A stretch of 64,000 bases of DNA. Origin: Pseudomonadota bacterium (lineage in GTDB: Bacteria; Pseudomonadota; Gammaproteobacteria; Burkholderiales; Gallionellaceae). The stretch is from contig JAJZUP010000002.1 of the NCBI GenBank assembly GCA_021848465.1, forward strand, positions 62,001-126,000, read 5' to 3'. The notes beneath the pieces were generated by a model. The model was not told where the DNA came from, made no database searches, and worked only from the letters and a program-made list of their open reading frames with translations. The translations under genes and the position numbers were made by a program. How positions within the stretch are numbered: the stretch's first letter is position 1; each line of letters opens with the position of its first letter. Positions 42,167-52,108 of the stretch are shown one piece after another.

Positions 42167-42839
42167 GTTTGGCCTTACTTAATTGACGATAGAGCGACTC
42201 TGCCGCTACCTGCTCTGCGATCCGGCGGCTGCCGCCCTCGCCGCGTGCGGACAGATTCAATTGCGGTATCTCGCATTCAACCACGAAAACCTGCTCATGC
42301 GATTCACCGCGAATGTTGACGACACTGTATTTCGGCAAGGCCAGTTTGCGTGCCTGCAAATATTCCTGCAACTGCGTCTTGGCATCCTTGCCCAGGCTGC
42401 TCAGGTCGGTTTGCTCGATATAGGGCACATACAGGCGCAGCACAACCTGCTCGGCGGCAGGGAAACCTCCATCCAGGAACACCGCGCCCAACAGGGCTTC
42501 GACGGTATCGGCCAGGATCGAGGGACGCCGGAACCCGGCGCTCTTGCGCTCACCCTCGCCCAGCAGCAGCAAATCGCCCAAGCCCAGCTTTTGTGCCAGC
42601 GTAAACAGGGTATGCTGGTTCACCAGGCTGGCACGCAACCTGGACAGGTCGCCTTCCGGCAGGTCCGGGTAATGCTCATACAGGTATTTCGCAACAGCGC
42701 AATTCAGCACGCTGTCGCCGAGGAACTCCAGCCGCTCATAATGCGCACTGCTGTAACTGCGGTGCGTCAACGCCCGTTGCAGGAAATGCGGCTGCGTGAA
42801 CTGGTAGCCGATCTCGCGGCACAAGCTTTCCCGATCCAT
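42159..42839 (-). CDS. rnc: Ribonuclease III
   Basis: Cuts double-stranded RNA, including rRNA precursors. The 226-residue enzyme has the signature [16 protein letters not shown] with the metal-binding Glu and Asp, a second acidic cluster [15 protein letters not shown], and a C-terminal dsRNA-binding domain ([18 protein letters not shown]). It lies 8 bases after the DUF4845 gene and overlaps era. Confidence 0.97.
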   Translation of the reverse strand: MDRESLCREIGYQFTQPHFLQRALTHRSYSSAHYERLEFLGDSVLNCAVAKYLYEHYPDLPEGDLSRLRASLVNQHTLFTLAQKLGLGDLLLLGEGERKSAGFRRPSILADTVEALLGAVFLDGGFPAAEQVVLRLYVPYIEQTDLSSLGKDAKTQLQEYLQARKLALPKYSVVNIRGESHEQVFVVECEIPQLNLSARGEGGSRRIAEQVAAESLYRQLSKAKHD

Positions 42840-42847
42840 GCGCCCGC

Positions 42848-43213
42848 TTATTGTGCGCTGCTGGGATTGAAGTCGAGCACCAGGGTCGCATTTCCGCCCA
42901 GCGGAACCTTCACTTCGTAGCTGGCGCTCAACACCAGCTTGCCGTCGACATTGTCGATCTTGATGTCTTCGGGGCTCACCGCTGAAATCGAATCCATGAC
43001 CGCGCGCTTCTGGAAAGAGTCGCGCACATCGCGGACGGAGGCTCCTTTCATTGCCGGATCATTCACGATCTCGGCAAAAATATGTGCGATCTCCCGATCC
43101 TGCAGGTAAGAGGGCAGCACCTTCAGCGCCGATATTGCAACAAACAACACCACCACAATGATCATGATGATGCCCATCATGCCCATGCCTCGCTGTTTAG
43201 CCTTTAATGCCAT
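42848..43213 (-). CDS. DUF4845 single-pass membrane protein
   Basis: A 121-residue protein found between lepB and rnc in many beta- and gammaproteobacteria. It starts KQRGMGMMGIIMIIVVVLFV, one transmembrane helix with a pilin-like N-terminal look, and continues with a small extracytoplasmic domain. Function is unknown. AAGGAG precedes ATG. Its constant place between signal peptidase and RNase III is the best evidence of family membership. Confidence 0.9.
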   Translation of the reverse strand: MALKAKQRGMGMMGIIMIIVVVLFVAISALKVLPSYLQDREIAHIFAEIVNDPAMKGASVRDVRDSFQKRAVMDSISAVSPEDIKIDNVDGKLVLSASYEVKVPLGGNATLVLDFNPSSAQ

Positions 43214-43233
43214 GATCGCTCCTTGCCATCCAC

Positions 43234-44037
43234 TCAGTTGATCGACAGTCCAATCCGCTTCAAGTCGCCAAAATTCATCCAGATGAAGAATGCCTTCCCG
43301 ACCACCATGTTATCCGGTACAAATCCCCAATAGCGGCTGTCGCGGCTGTTGTCGCGGTTGTCGCCCATCATGAAGTAGTGCCCCTCCGGAACCTTGCAGC
43401 TGACCTCCTGCATACTATAGTGGCAATTATCGAAATACGGGAACTCGGAAACGCTACCCAGATGCACGGACGGCATCTCGGGATTCAGCAGGATCGGATG
43501 GTCGTGCCCGTCGAGCTTTTCGATGGAACGCTCGGTATGCACGAAATTCAGGCCGCTCTCCACATAATTGTATTCGCCGTCGCGCTGCTGCGGTTGCTCC
43601 AGGCCGTTTACCCACAGGCGCTTGTCGCGATACACGATGCCATCGCCCGGCAGTCCCACAACGCGCTTGATGTAATCCACCGAAGGGTTTTCCGGGTAAT
43701 GGAACACCATCACATCGCCGCGCTTCGGCTCGCTCACCGGGATCACCTTCAGGTTGATGATCGGCAGGCGGATACCGTAGGTGAACTTGTTCACCAGGAT
43801 GAAATCCCCGACATGCAGGGTCGGTATCATCGAGCCGGAAGGAATCTTGAACGGCTCCACCAGGAAGGAACGCAGCAGGAACACCACGAGGATCACCGGG
43901 AAAAAGCTGCGGGAATACTCCACCCACCACGGTTGCGCGCTGCCTTCCGGGCGTTTTTTGCGCAACACCAGCTTGTCCAGCATCCACAGGCCGCCGGTCA
44001 GCGCCAGCAGCAAAAACATGATCAAAGCAAAATCCAT
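43234..44037 (-). CDS. lepB: Signal peptidase I
   Basis: Cleaves signal peptides of exported proteins at the outer face of the inner membrane. The 267-residue enzyme has two N-terminal membrane segments (about 3-20 and 50-65). The catalytic Ser is in FKIPSGSMIPTL and the general-base Lys in SVDYIKRVVGLPGD. The box MMGDNRDNSRDSRYWG is conserved. It lies 15 bases after lepA. Confidence 0.96.
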   Translation of the reverse strand: MDFALIMFLLLALTGGLWMLDKLVLRKKRPEGSAQPWWVEYSRSFFPVILVVFLLRSFLVEPFKIPSGSMIPTLHVGDFILVNKFTYGIRLPIINLKVIPVSEPKRGDVMVFHYPENPSVDYIKRVVGLPGDGIVYRDKRLWVNGLEQPQQRDGEYNYVESGLNFVHTERSIEKLDGHDHPILLNPEMPSVHLGSVSEFPYFDNCHYSMQEVSCKVPEGHYFMMGDNRDNSRDSRYWGFVPDNMVVGKAFFIWMNFGDLKRIGLSIN

Positions 44038-44052
44038 TTGGTTTCCTGTCTA

Positions 44053-45843
44053 TTAATCCTCAACGCGCAGGATGGCGAGGAACGCCTCCTGCGGAATCTC
44101 CACGCTGCCCACCTGCTTCATGCGCTTTTTGCCTTCCTTCTGCTTTTCCAGCAGCTTCTTCTTGCGCGTGATGTCGCCGCCGTAGCACTTGGCCAGCACG
44201 TTCTTGCGCAGTGCCTTCACGTTTTCGCGCGCGATGATGTTGGCGCCGATGGCCGCCTGGATCGCCACGTCGAACATCTGGCGCGGGATGATTTCGCGCA
44301 TCTTGGCGGCCACTTCACGCCCGCGGTACTGGCTGTTGGCCCGGTGCACGATGATGGAGAGCGCATCGACCTTCTCGCCGTTGATCATCATGTCCACCTT
44401 CACCACATCGGCAGCGCGATACTCCTTGAACTCATAATCCATCGAAGCGTAACCGCGCGACACTGACTTCAGCCGATCGAAGAAATCGAGCACGATTTCG
44501 GCCATCGGCATTTCGTATTTCAACAGCACCTGCTTGCCGTGGTAGGTCATGTCGACCTGGACGCCGCGTTTCTGCGTGCACAACGTGATGACCGAACCGA
44601 CGTATTCCTGCGGCATGTACAGGTTCACATTGACGATCGGTTCGCGCACCTCTTCGACCTTGGACATGTCCGGCAATTTGGACGGGTTGTCCACCTGCAC
44701 GACGCTGCCGTCGCGCATCAGCACCTCGTACACCACGGTCGGCGCGGTGGTGATGAGGTCCATGTCGAATTCGCGCTCCAGGCGCTCCTGCACGATGTCC
44801 ATGTGCAGCAGGCCAAGGAAGCCGCAGCGAAAACCGAAGCCGAGCGCCTGCGACACTTCCGGCTCGAATTGCAGCGCCGCATCGTTCAGCTTCAGCTTCT
44901 CCAGCGAGTCGCGCAGCGCGTCGTACTGGTTGGCCTCCACCGGGAACAGCCCGGCAAACACTTGTGGCTGCACCTCCTTGAAACCGGGCAAGGGTGCGGC
45001 CGCCGGGCGCGTCGCCACAGTGACGGTATCGCCCACCTTGGCGTCCTTCAGCTCCTTGATGCCGGAAATGATGAAACCCACCTGACCGGCGGACAGCGCG
45101 TCGCGCTTTTCCGACTTGGGCGTGAAAACGCCGATGTGCTCAACCAGGTGCTGGGCTCCGGTCGCCATCAGCAGGATCTTGTCCTTGGGCTTCAGCGTGC
45201 CGTTAACGATGCGCACCAGCATCACCACGCCGACATAGTTGTCGAACCATGAGTCGATGATCAATGCCTGCAAGGGCAAGTTCGGATCGCCCTTGGGGGC
45301 TGGCACCTTGGCAATCAGCGATTCCAGTACGTCTTCCACCCCCAGTCCGGTTTTCGCGGAACACTTGACGGCATCGTGCGCGTCGATGCCGATCACATCC
45401 TCGATCTCGGCGATCGCATTCTCGGGATTGGCCGACGGCAGGTCGATCTTGTTCAGCACTGGCACCACGTCGACACCAAGGTCGATGGCGGTGTAGCAGT
45501 TGGCCACGGTCTGCGCTTCCACGCCCTGCGATGCGTCCACCACCAGCAGCGCGCCTTCGCAGGCAGACAGCGAGCGAGAAACCTCGTAGGAGAAGTCCAC
45601 ATGCCCGGGCGTATCGATCAGGTTCAGGTTATACACCTGGCCGTCGCGCGCCTTGTAGCTCAGTGCGGCGGTTTGCGCCTTGATGGTAATGCCGCGCTCA
45701 CGCTCCAGGTCCATCGAGTCGAGCACCTGCTCTTCCATTTCGCGGTCGGACAGGCCGCCGCACAGGTGGATGATACGGTCAGCCAGCGTTGATTTACCGT
45801 GGTCGATGTGGGCAATGATGGAGAAATTACGGATATGCTGCAT
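44053..45843 (-). CDS. lepA: Elongation factor 4 (LepA)
   Basis: Ribosome-binding GTPase that helps translation under stress or ribosome assembly. The 596-residue protein has [14 protein letters not shown] (G1), [16 protein letters not shown] (G3), VLNKIDLP (G4) and the LepA-specific C-terminal domain ([14 protein letters not shown]-like at [15 protein letters not shown]). It starts the lepA-lepB-rnc-era unit and lies downstream of the mucD terminator. Confidence 0.97.
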   Translation of the reverse strand: MQHIRNFSIIAHIDHGKSTLADRIIHLCGGLSDREMEEQVLDSMDLERERGITIKAQTAALSYKARDGQVYNLNLIDTPGHVDFSYEVSRSLSACEGALLVVDASQGVEAQTVANCYTAIDLGVDVVPVLNKIDLPSANPENAIAEIEDVIGIDAHDAVKCSAKTGLGVEDVLESLIAKVPAPKGDPNLPLQALIIDSWFDNYVGVVMLVRIVNGTLKPKDKILLMATGAQHLVEHIGVFTPKSEKRDALSAGQVGFIISGIKELKDAKVGDTVTVATRPAAAPLPGFKEVQPQVFAGLFPVEANQYDALRDSLEKLKLNDAALQFEPEVSQALGFGFRCGFLGLLHMDIVQERLEREFDMDLITTAPTVVYEVLMRDGSVVQVDNPSKLPDMSKVEEVREPIVNVNLYMPQEYVGSVITLCTQKRGVQVDMTYHGKQVLLKYEMPMAEIVLDFFDRLKSVSRGYASMDYEFKEYRAADVVKVDMMINGEKVDALSIIVHRANSQYRGREVAAKMREIIPRQMFDVAIQAAIGANIIARENVKALRKNVLAKCYGGDITRKKKLLEKQKEGKKRMKQVGSVEIPQEAFLAILRVED

Positions 45844-45857
45844 GGGACTCTAACAAT

Positions 45858-45880
45858 AAAAAATCCCGCCACAACGGCGG
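45858..45880 (-). terminator. Terminator after mucD
   Basis: Minus-strand hairpin CCGCC-GTTGT-GGCGG followed by GATTTTTTATT. An outer pair AATCCCG / CGGGATT could extend it. It separates the sigma-E/mucD operon from lepA. Confidence 0.75.
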
Positions 45881-45941
45881 TTTCGCAAGATGCGGATTCT
45901 AGCCGATTTTGACGGGATTCGCTGAAACAAGGGAAGGATGC

Positions 45942-47342
45942 TTATTTTTCGTCCAGTTTGATTGCCACGTACGTTGACGAATCGCCGCGCCGCACCAGCA
46001 GCGCGACATTGCGCCCCTTGGGAATTTGCTTCAGCACCTCATTAAATTGCTTCAGCGAGGCGATCTCGATATTCCCGATGGCCATGATGACATCGCCGCG
46101 CTCTATATCGCTGCGGGCCGCAGCGCCATGCGCATCCTCCACCAGCAGGCCGCCAGCGATCTGGAGTTCACGCTTCTGGTCATCCGTCAACTCCGAAAGC
46201 TCCAGCCCGAGCCGCTCGCTGCTTTCCGGCACCGGTGCCGCATTGGCGCCGCCTTTGCCGGCACGCTGCCCGGGACGGGCGCTATCGTTCATTTCTCCCA
46301 CCACGAGTGTAATTTCACGCAACTCGCCCTTGCGCCACAACTCAACAGCGACCTTGCTGCCGGGACGGGTCGCCGCAACGATGCGCGGCAGATCGCTGGA
46401 CGAGGCAATCACCTTACCGTCAAATTTCAGGATGACATCGCTGGGCTGCACCCCCGCGTTGTCAGCCGGCCCGCCCTTTTCCACATTGGAAATCAGGGCG
46501 CCGGTTGCCTTATGCATGCCGAACGAGTCAGCCAATTCTCTTGTCACTTCCTGGATCACCACCCCGATGCGGCCGCGGGTGACCTTGCCATTTGTGCGCA
46601 ATTGCTTGACCACATCCATGGCCACGTCGATCGGGATCGAGAAGGAAAGCCCCATATAGCCGCCGGAACGGCTGTATATCTGGGAGTTGATACCGACCAC
46701 CTCCCCGCTCATATTGAACAACGGGCCTCCGGAATTACCAGGGTTGATCGCCACGTCTGTCTGGATGAACGGTACAAAATTTTCCTGCGGCAGTGAGCGC
46801 CCTTTGGCGCTGACGATCCCGGCGGTGACGCTACTGTCAAAGCCGAATGGGGAACCGATTGCAATGACCCACTCGCCGACCTTCATCAGATTCGGGTTGC
46901 CCAGTGCCACCTTGGGCAGCCCGCTTGCCTCAATTTTCAGCAAGGCCACATCGGTACGCTTGTCCGCTCCGACCACCTTGGCCTTGAACTCGCGCTTGTC
47001 GGTCAGCCGCACGGTGATTTTGTCGGCGCTGTCCACGACATGCGCATTGGTCAGGATATAGCCGTCGGAGCTGATGATGAAACCCGAGCCGAGCGATTGC
47101 GTTTCCTGGTCGCGCGGCATTTGTGGCGCAAAGCGGCGGAAGAACTCATAGAACGGGTCACCTTCCGGCAGGTTCGGCATGCCCGGCATAACCTGGGTAT
47201 TGTGGATGATCTGGGTGGTGCTGACATTCACCACAGCGGGGCCTTGCTTCTCAACCAGCTCGGTAAAGTCCGGCAGCTCCTTTGCTTGAGCCAGATGCAT
47301 GGAAAGCGCAACCAGCGCGATACCTAATACTCTTTTCAACAT
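45942..47342 (-). CDS. mucD: Periplasmic serine protease MucD/DegP type
   Basis: A 466-residue HtrA protease that removes misfolded envelope proteins. Signal peptide 1-20 ends LAQA. The triad is in LTNAHVVD, TDVALLKIEA and INPGNSGGPLFN. Two PDZ domains follow (from about 260 and 375). GGAGGAAAG is a strong ribosome site. Its place behind rseC matches the mucABCD layout of Pseudomonas, where MucD limits sigma-E activity. Confidence 0.95.
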   Translation of the reverse strand: MLKRVLGIALVALSMHLAQAKELPDFTELVEKQGPAVVNVSTTQIIHNTQVMPGMPNLPEGDPFYEFFRRFAPQMPRDQETQSLGSGFIISSDGYILTNAHVVDSADKITVRLTDKREFKAKVVGADKRTDVALLKIEASGLPKVALGNPNLMKVGEWVIAIGSPFGFDSSVTAGIVSAKGRSLPQENFVPFIQTDVAINPGNSGGPLFNMSGEVVGINSQIYSRSGGYMGLSFSIPIDVAMDVVKQLRTNGKVTRGRIGVVIQEVTRELADSFGMHKATGALISNVEKGGPADNAGVQPSDVILKFDGKVIASSSDLPRIVAATRPGSKVAVELWRKGELREITLVVGEMNDSARPGQRAGKGGANAAPVPESSERLGLELSELTDDQKRELQIAGGLLVEDAHGAAARSDIERGDVIMAIGNIEIASLKQFNEVLKQIPKGRNVALLVRRGDSSTYVAIKLDEK

Positions 47343-47377
47343 CTTTCCTCCTGGATGATCGTGCTGCCCAGCCGCGC

Positions 47378-47827
47378 TCAGGAATGTCCCGAACCATGCA
47401 TAACGACTGACTGCGCGCTGGCTTTCACCTGAACGCGTTGCGCCATCTTTTTCGAAAACAGGAAACCCGCCACCAACCCGGCAAGCCCTCCCACCAGTGC
47501 ATAGCCGTCGCGCTGCGCATCACTGGCCGCCAGGCTGGCAGCAACCATGCCACACGCCAGCAGCATGAGCAGCGGAACTATGTACATCAGGATTGCACTG
47601 CGCAGCAGCACGCCCTCCGGCAAGGTGACCTGAACTTCGTCCCCGACACGGGCTCCGGCATCGTTGCTTACCAGGAATTGGCGCGGCTCGCGACACAACA
47701 TCTGCGACAGTTTTCCGCTGCCGCAGCCTTTTTCGCTGTCGCAATGTCCGCAGCCGCCTGATTGCCTGGCTACCACCAGCAAATCGTTACCACGCACATC
47801 CACCACGATGGCCTTGGTCTCAATCAC
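47378..47827 (-). CDS. rseC: RseC/MucC family sigma-E modulator
   Basis: A 149-residue inner-membrane protein. An N-terminal cysteine-rich part (GGCGHCDSEKGCGSGK, then LCRE) may bind an Fe-S cluster. Two transmembrane helices lie at about 75-95 and 105-122. RseC has a minor positive role in sigma-E control and takes part in SoxR reduction in enteric bacteria. GTG start, two bases after the rseB stop. Confidence 0.92.
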   Translation of the reverse strand: MIETKAIVVDVRGNDLLVVARQSGGCGHCDSEKGCGSGKLSQMLCREPRQFLVSNDAGARVGDEVQVTLPEGVLLRSAILMYIVPLLMLLACGMVAASLAASDAQRDGYALVGGLAGLVAGFLFSKKMAQRVQVKASAQSVVMHGSGHS

Positions 47828-47828
47828 C

Positions 47829-48803
47829 TCACTCTCCTGCGTAACGGACGGATTCCGCCACCTGGATCACGGTGCGCGGGGGAACTTCGCCCACCACGGT
47901 GATCAGCTTGTCGCCACTGATCCGGTTGTATACCTGGATGGCTCCCTGGCTGGACAGCCCCAGATTCGGGAACTCACGACCCGCCACATCTTCGATAAAT
48001 ACGGATATGCCCGCCAGCCCATCCGAGAACACCATATGCGTAACGGGAATGTTCTTGTCGCGTATCGGGCGGCAAAATTCCACGATTTTCTTGAAGCCGC
48101 TGGGCAACGCATCCACTTGCCACTCCGAAGGCTTGAGGTCGGCCGCAGGTTTGACCGCATTGCCTTGCGGAAAAGCCGAAGGCATCGGCAGCGGATTCTT
48201 GCCAATCCAGGAGTGATCCACCTTGGCGCCAAGGGTCAACTCGGTAAAGGCATATTGCTCAATGATGCGCGAACGCTCATCCAGCACCACCGCCTTGAGC
48301 AGCAGGCCGGAGCTGGAGTCAGCCCACATCTTGTGGGCATAACGCAAATTATCCTTGGGCTGGAAAACAATGGCATGTACATGGAAACCGGCCACCCGGT
48401 CCTCTTCGGCCTGCTTGATGGAGTAGTTTTCCTTGAGGGAAGAGAGTTGCTCCGGCAACAGATCGGGGAAACCCTTTTCCCCCTGAGGCCGATCAAGCCG
48501 GATCTTGTGCTCGCCGTATACCAGCCAGACCTGGTTGTTGTTGCTGACGATCTCGCGGCGCACGCCATTCAGGCTTTCCAGGCGCTGATGTTCGCCGTCC
48601 GCATCCAGAATGTGCGTTATCCGCGAAACCTCCACAGTCCCGCCTACGCCATCCTGATACACAAAGGTACCGCTGTAATCGGTCTGGTGGGCAGCAAACG
48701 CCATGGTTTCGAGCCAGTCGGTATCGCCACGCCGAGGGTCCGCATACAGGCTCTGGCAAAACAGCAGCAACAGCGCCGGCAATACTTTCAGGCTTGCAAC
48801 CAT
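47829..48803 (-). CDS. rseB: Sigma-E regulator RseB/MucB
   Basis: A 324-residue periplasmic protein that protects RseA from cleavage and senses lipid or lipopolysaccharide intermediates. Signal peptide 1-21 (LLLFCQSLYA). The first domain has the LolA-like fold start TDWLETMAFAAHQTDYSGTF and VYQDG; the C-terminal domain has HMVFSDGLAGISVFIE. It lies 13 bases after rseA in the expected order. Confidence 0.94.
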   Translation of the reverse strand: MVASLKVLPALLLLFCQSLYADPRRGDTDWLETMAFAAHQTDYSGTFVYQDGVGGTVEVSRITHILDADGEHQRLESLNGVRREIVSNNNQVWLVYGEHKIRLDRPQGEKGFPDLLPEQLSSLKENYSIKQAEEDRVAGFHVHAIVFQPKDNLRYAHKMWADSSSGLLLKAVVLDERSRIIEQYAFTELTLGAKVDHSWIGKNPLPMPSAFPQGNAVKPAADLKPSEWQVDALPSGFKKIVEFCRPIRDKNIPVTHMVFSDGLAGISVFIEDVAGREFPNLGLSSQGAIQVYNRISGDKLITVVGEVPPRTVIQVAESVRYAGE

Positions 48804-48816
48804 CTAACTATGTGCC

Positions 48817-49302
48817 TTATTTATCCGACACGGCATGAATGTACGACACCCCGCCATGCACATCGGTACTTGGCGAATACTCCTGATGCGCCATCACATA
48901 ATCATTCACGCCGTTGACCGAAGCAAAGCTTGCCGGACGCACCTGGGATTGGTTCTGGAGCCCGGCAATTTGCGGCATACGCTCTTCGCCCGCCTGCATC
49001 GACAACCAGGCCACCAGCGCGAGCGCCATCACCGAAGCGGCCGCCGACAAGGCAAAGTGACGCACCCGCTGCACGGCTTTCCGCTTTGGGGCAAACACGG
49101 TCGGCTCTGCCTGCAAGCGCTCATGGAACGATGCGCTGATGTCCTTGCAGATGTGATCTGGCTGCCGCAGCGCATCGCCGATCAAGTGGTAAGCCTGCCA
49201 ATCCTGATGGGCCTGGGGGTCTCTTTTCAGCTTGTCCAACAGCGTATCAGCCTCATCCTCGAACAACTCGCCATCCATCAAAACAGAAATTTCTTGTTTC
49301 AT
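48817..49302 (-). CDS. rseA: Anti-sigma-E factor RseA/MucA
   Basis: A 161-residue single-pass membrane protein. The cytoplasmic N-terminus EISVLMDGELFEDEAD binds and silences RpoE. The transmembrane helix lies near 90-110 (FALSAAASVMALALVAWLSM). The rest is periplasmic and would be cut by DegS- and RseP-type proteases. ATG at 49302 is chosen because AGGTGG lies at proper distance; a GTG at 49311 is the alternative. It begins two bases after the rpoE stop. Confidence 0.93.
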   Translation of the reverse strand: MKQEISVLMDGELFEDEADTLLDKLKRDPQAHQDWQAYHLIGDALRQPDHICKDISASFHERLQAEPTVFAPKRKAVQRVRHFALSAAASVMALALVAWLSMQAGEERMPQIAGLQNQSQVRPASFASVNGVNDYVMAHQEYSPSTDVHGGVSYIHAVSDK

Positions 49303-49304
49303 GC

Positions 49305-49904
49305 CTACCACCTCTGATTTTCATTGGTACCCAGCAAAGGGCGCAAATTCACCGCCACCGCTTCACGGGCACGAAATATTCTCGACCTTACCGTGCCTAT
49401 CGGGCAATTCATCACTGCTGCAATTTCTTCGTAACTCAGGCCTTCTATCTCACGCAAGGTCAACGCCATGCGCAAATCATCCGGCAGTTGCTGCAAAGAG
49501 CTATTTACGACATCCACCACCTGCTTGCTCATCAACTCGTTTTCCGGCGTCGCAACCTCATGCAGCAAGGCGGCCTCTTCAAAGTCCTCCGCCTCCTCGG
49601 CATCGAAACCGGTCGTTGTCGGCGCACGCCGCCCCGAAGCAAGCAAATGATTCTTCGCGGTGTTGATGCCTATCCTGTATAACCAGGTGTAAAAAGCGCT
49701 ATCTCCGCGAAAGGCCGGCAACGCGCGATACGCCTTGATGAAGGCATCCTGGGTTACATCCTCCGCCTCGGCGGAGTCGCGAATAAAACGCGAAATCAGG
49801 CGTCCCAACCTGCGCTGATATTTAGCCACCAGCAATTCGAACGCATGCTTGTCACCGCTTTGCGCACGCTCAACCAATTGCTGATCGACTTCCCTGTCGC
49901 CCAT
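49305..49904 (-). CDS. rpoE: Extracytoplasmic stress sigma factor RpoE/AlgU
   Basis: A 199-residue ECF sigma factor directing RNA polymerase to envelope-stress promoters. Region 2 has DVTQDAFIKAYRALPAFRG; region 4 has LSYEEIAAVMNCPIGTVRSR. First gene of the rpoE-rseA-rseB-rseC-mucD operon. A sigma-E-like promoter (TGAACTT-N16-TCCAT) about 90 bases upstream suggests autoregulation. Confidence 0.97.
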   Translation of the reverse strand: MGDREVDQQLVERAQSGDKHAFELLVAKYQRRLGRLISRFIRDSAEAEDVTQDAFIKAYRALPAFRGDSAFYTWLYRIGINTAKNHLLASGRRAPTTTGFDAEEAEDFEEAALLHEVATPENELMSKQVVDVVNSSLQQLPDDLRMALTLREIEGLSYEEIAAVMNCPIGTVRSRIFRAREAVAVNLRPLLGTNENQRW

Positions 49905-49993
49905 TCCCTAGCCTTAAATTTCTTTATCCAATGTGGCCGGCTAGTATAACCGGAGAAGGAAAATCGCGGCATACATTTACCCATCGGCGGCCT

Positions 49994-50021
49994 ATGGACA
50001 ATACGCCTGAAATTAAGTTCA
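49994..50021 (-). promoter_or_regulatory. Candidate sigma-E promoter of rpoE
   Basis: TGAACTT and TCCAT on the minus strand are spaced by 16 bases, close to the GGAACTT-N16-TCTRA consensus. Autoregulation from such a site is standard for rpoE. Confidence 0.55.
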
Positions 50022-50100
50022 CTGCCTCACACACAATATCGGGAATGGCATTCAGAATTTGCTATAGTTCGCATAATTGACGACAAATTGACTGTTTAGC

Positions 50101-51687
50101 GTGGTTCGATTCGACACTCTCATTATCGGTAGCGGCCTTGCCGGGCTGTCCCTGGCCCTGAAACTGGCCGATCGGCAGAAGGTAGCCATCATCACCAAAA
50201 AGTCCCTGCTGGATGGCGCAAGCGTCAGGGCACAAGGCGGCATTGCCGCCGTGCTTTCCCCGGAAGACTCTTTTGACAAGCATATCCAGGACACCCAGAT
50301 CGCCGGGGTGGGACTGTGTGATCCGGAAACCACGCGCTTTGTCGTCGAGCATGGCGCCACCGCGATTGCCTGGCTGGTAGAACAAGGCGTTCCGTTCAGC
50401 CGCGAAAATAATGACGAGCACTCATACCACCTGACCCGCGAAGGCGGCCACAGCCAGCGTCGCATCATCCATGCAGCCGATGCAACCGGACTTGCCGTGC
50501 AAGAGGTGCTGGCCAACAAAGTCACCGCCCATCCCAACATCACGCTGCTGGATCACCATATCGCAATCGACCTGATTACGGCTCGCAAACTCGGGCAAAC
50601 TCAAAACCGCTGCCTGGGCGCGTATGCGCTGAATACCGCCAACGGAAAAATCATCACGATCGCAGCCGCCAACACCGTTCTCGCCACTGGCGGGGCCGGC
50701 AAGGTTTACCTGTACACAACGAACCCCGACACCGCGACCGGCGACGGCATCGCCATGGGCTGGCGCGCGGGCTGCCGCGTGTCCAACATGGAATTCATCC
50801 AGTTCCACCCCACCTGCCTGTACCACCCGCATGAAAAATCCTTCCTGATCAGTGAAGCTGTGCGCGGTGAAGGCGGACTGCTCAAATTGCCGAACGGCTC
50901 GCGCTTCATGCCATGGCATGATGAGCGCGCCGAACTCGCACCGCGCGATGTCGTGGCGCGTGCCATCGACTTCGAGATGAAGAAACGCGGCCTGGATTGC
51001 GTCTATCTGGATATATCGCACCAGCCCGTCGCATTCCTCAAGGAACACTTTCCGAATATCTATGCCCGCTGCCTGTCTCTCGGCATCGACATAGCGCACG
51101 AGCCGATCCCGGTTGTGCCGGCGGTCCATTTCACCTGCGGCGGAATACTGGTGGACCAGCATGGGCGCACCGACATCCCCAACCTGTATGCAATCGGCGA
51201 AACGTCCTGTACCGGCTTGCATGGCGCAAACCGCCTGGCCAGCAATTCATTGCTCGAATGTCTGGTATATGCCGAATCCGCCGCACAAGACATCCTGCAC
51301 ACCCCGGGGCAAATCAGCACCGCCCTGCCGCAGTGGGATGAAAGCCAGGTCACCGACGCCGACGAGGCCGTGGTCATTTCGCATAACTGGGATGAACTGA
51401 GACGCTTCATGTGGGACTATGTCGGCATAGTGCGCACCACCAAACGCCTAGAACGTGCGCAGCATCGCATCAACCTGCTGCATGAGGAAATTACCGAGTA
51501 TTACCAGAATTTCAAGGTTACCGCCGACTTGCTGGAGTTACGCAATCTGGTGCTCACTGCCGACCTGATCGTGCAAAGCGCATTATCCCGGCATGAAAGT
51601 CGCGGCCTGCACTTCAGCAAGGATTACCCGAATACCCTGCCGGAAGCCCGGCCCACCACGCTGACTCCGCCCAATTTCAAAGCCTGA
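50101..51687 (+). CDS. nadB: L-aspartate oxidase
   Basis: First step of NAD synthesis from aspartate. The 528-residue FAD enzyme has the dinucleotide fold FDTLIIGSGLAGLSLAL, SVRAQGGIAAVLSPED, the active-site region FIQFHPTCLY and SEAVRGEGGLL, and the flavin motif GANRLASNSLLE. The start is GTG at 50101. nadA and nadC are not in the window. Its end overlaps the convergent ygfX-like gene by 11 bases. Confidence 0.96.
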   Translation: MVRFDTLIIGSGLAGLSLALKLADRQKVAIITKKSLLDGASVRAQGGIAAVLSPEDSFDKHIQDTQIAGVGLCDPETTRFVVEHGATAIAWLVEQGVPFSRENNDEHSYHLTREGGHSQRRIIHAADATGLAVQEVLANKVTAHPNITLLDHHIAIDLITARKLGQTQNRCLGAYALNTANGKIITIAAANTVLATGGAGKVYLYTTNPDTATGDGIAMGWRAGCRVSNMEFIQFHPTCLYHPHEKSFLISEAVRGEGGLLKLPNGSRFMPWHDERAELAPRDVVARAIDFEMKKRGLDCVYLDISHQPVAFLKEHFPNIYARCLSLGIDIAHEPIPVVPAVHFTCGGILVDQHGRTDIPNLYAIGETSCTGLHGANRLASNSLLECLVYAESAAQDILHTPGQISTALPQWDESQVTDADEAVVISHNWDELRRFMWDYVGIVRTTKRLERAQHRINLLHEEITEYYQNFKVTADLLELRNLVLTADLIVQSALSRHESRGLHFSKDYPNTLPEARPTTLTPPNFKA

Positions 51688-52102
51688 TGCGATCCTGCCA
51701 GCGCAGCAGGATACGCAGACGGCGGAAGCTTTGCGCATCCAGACTGTCCGGCATGACCAGCACGCTGCGGGGTTTGCCCTCCGTATGAATCTGCAACACG
51801 GCAAGGTACGGAGTAACCAGCGAATCGGGCAACAGCTTGCCAGACACTTCCCCACTCCGCGCATCAAGGACAACAATGCGATCGCTTTCGATCCGCAACC
51901 CCACCGCACCGCCACCCACTTTCCGGTAGACATGCCAGAGATTTGCGGCCGGGACCAGCAACAGCACTGCCCGCATTAAAAACGGCAGCGGCAAAACTAT
52001 GATTGAGAGCATGGCCAGCCCATGCGTCAGCAGCAACGCCAAGCCCAGAAGGCGGGACGGACGGAAGTCAAAGCGATATTGCGCCGCGCCAGTGACGCCC
52101 AT
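51677..52102 (-). CDS. YgfX/CptA-like membrane protein
   Basis: A 141-residue protein with two closely spaced transmembrane helices at about 18-35 and 40-56 (LALLLTHGLAMLSIIVL, FLMRAVLLLVPAANLW) and a soluble C-terminal beta-rich part ending RRLRILLRWQDRIRL. This pattern fits YgfX, a membrane protein that works with SdhE in enteric bacteria and was proposed as toxin CptA. No sdhE is next to it. Identity is moderately sure; function is open. Confidence 0.72.
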   Translation of the reverse strand: MGVTGAAQYRFDFRPSRLLGLALLLTHGLAMLSIIVLPLPFLMRAVLLLVPAANLWHVYRKVGGGAVGLRIESDRIVVLDARSGEVSGKLLPDSLVTPYLAVLQIHTEGKPRSVLVMPDSLDAQSFRRLRILLRWQDRIRL

Positions 52103-52108
52103 ATTGCG

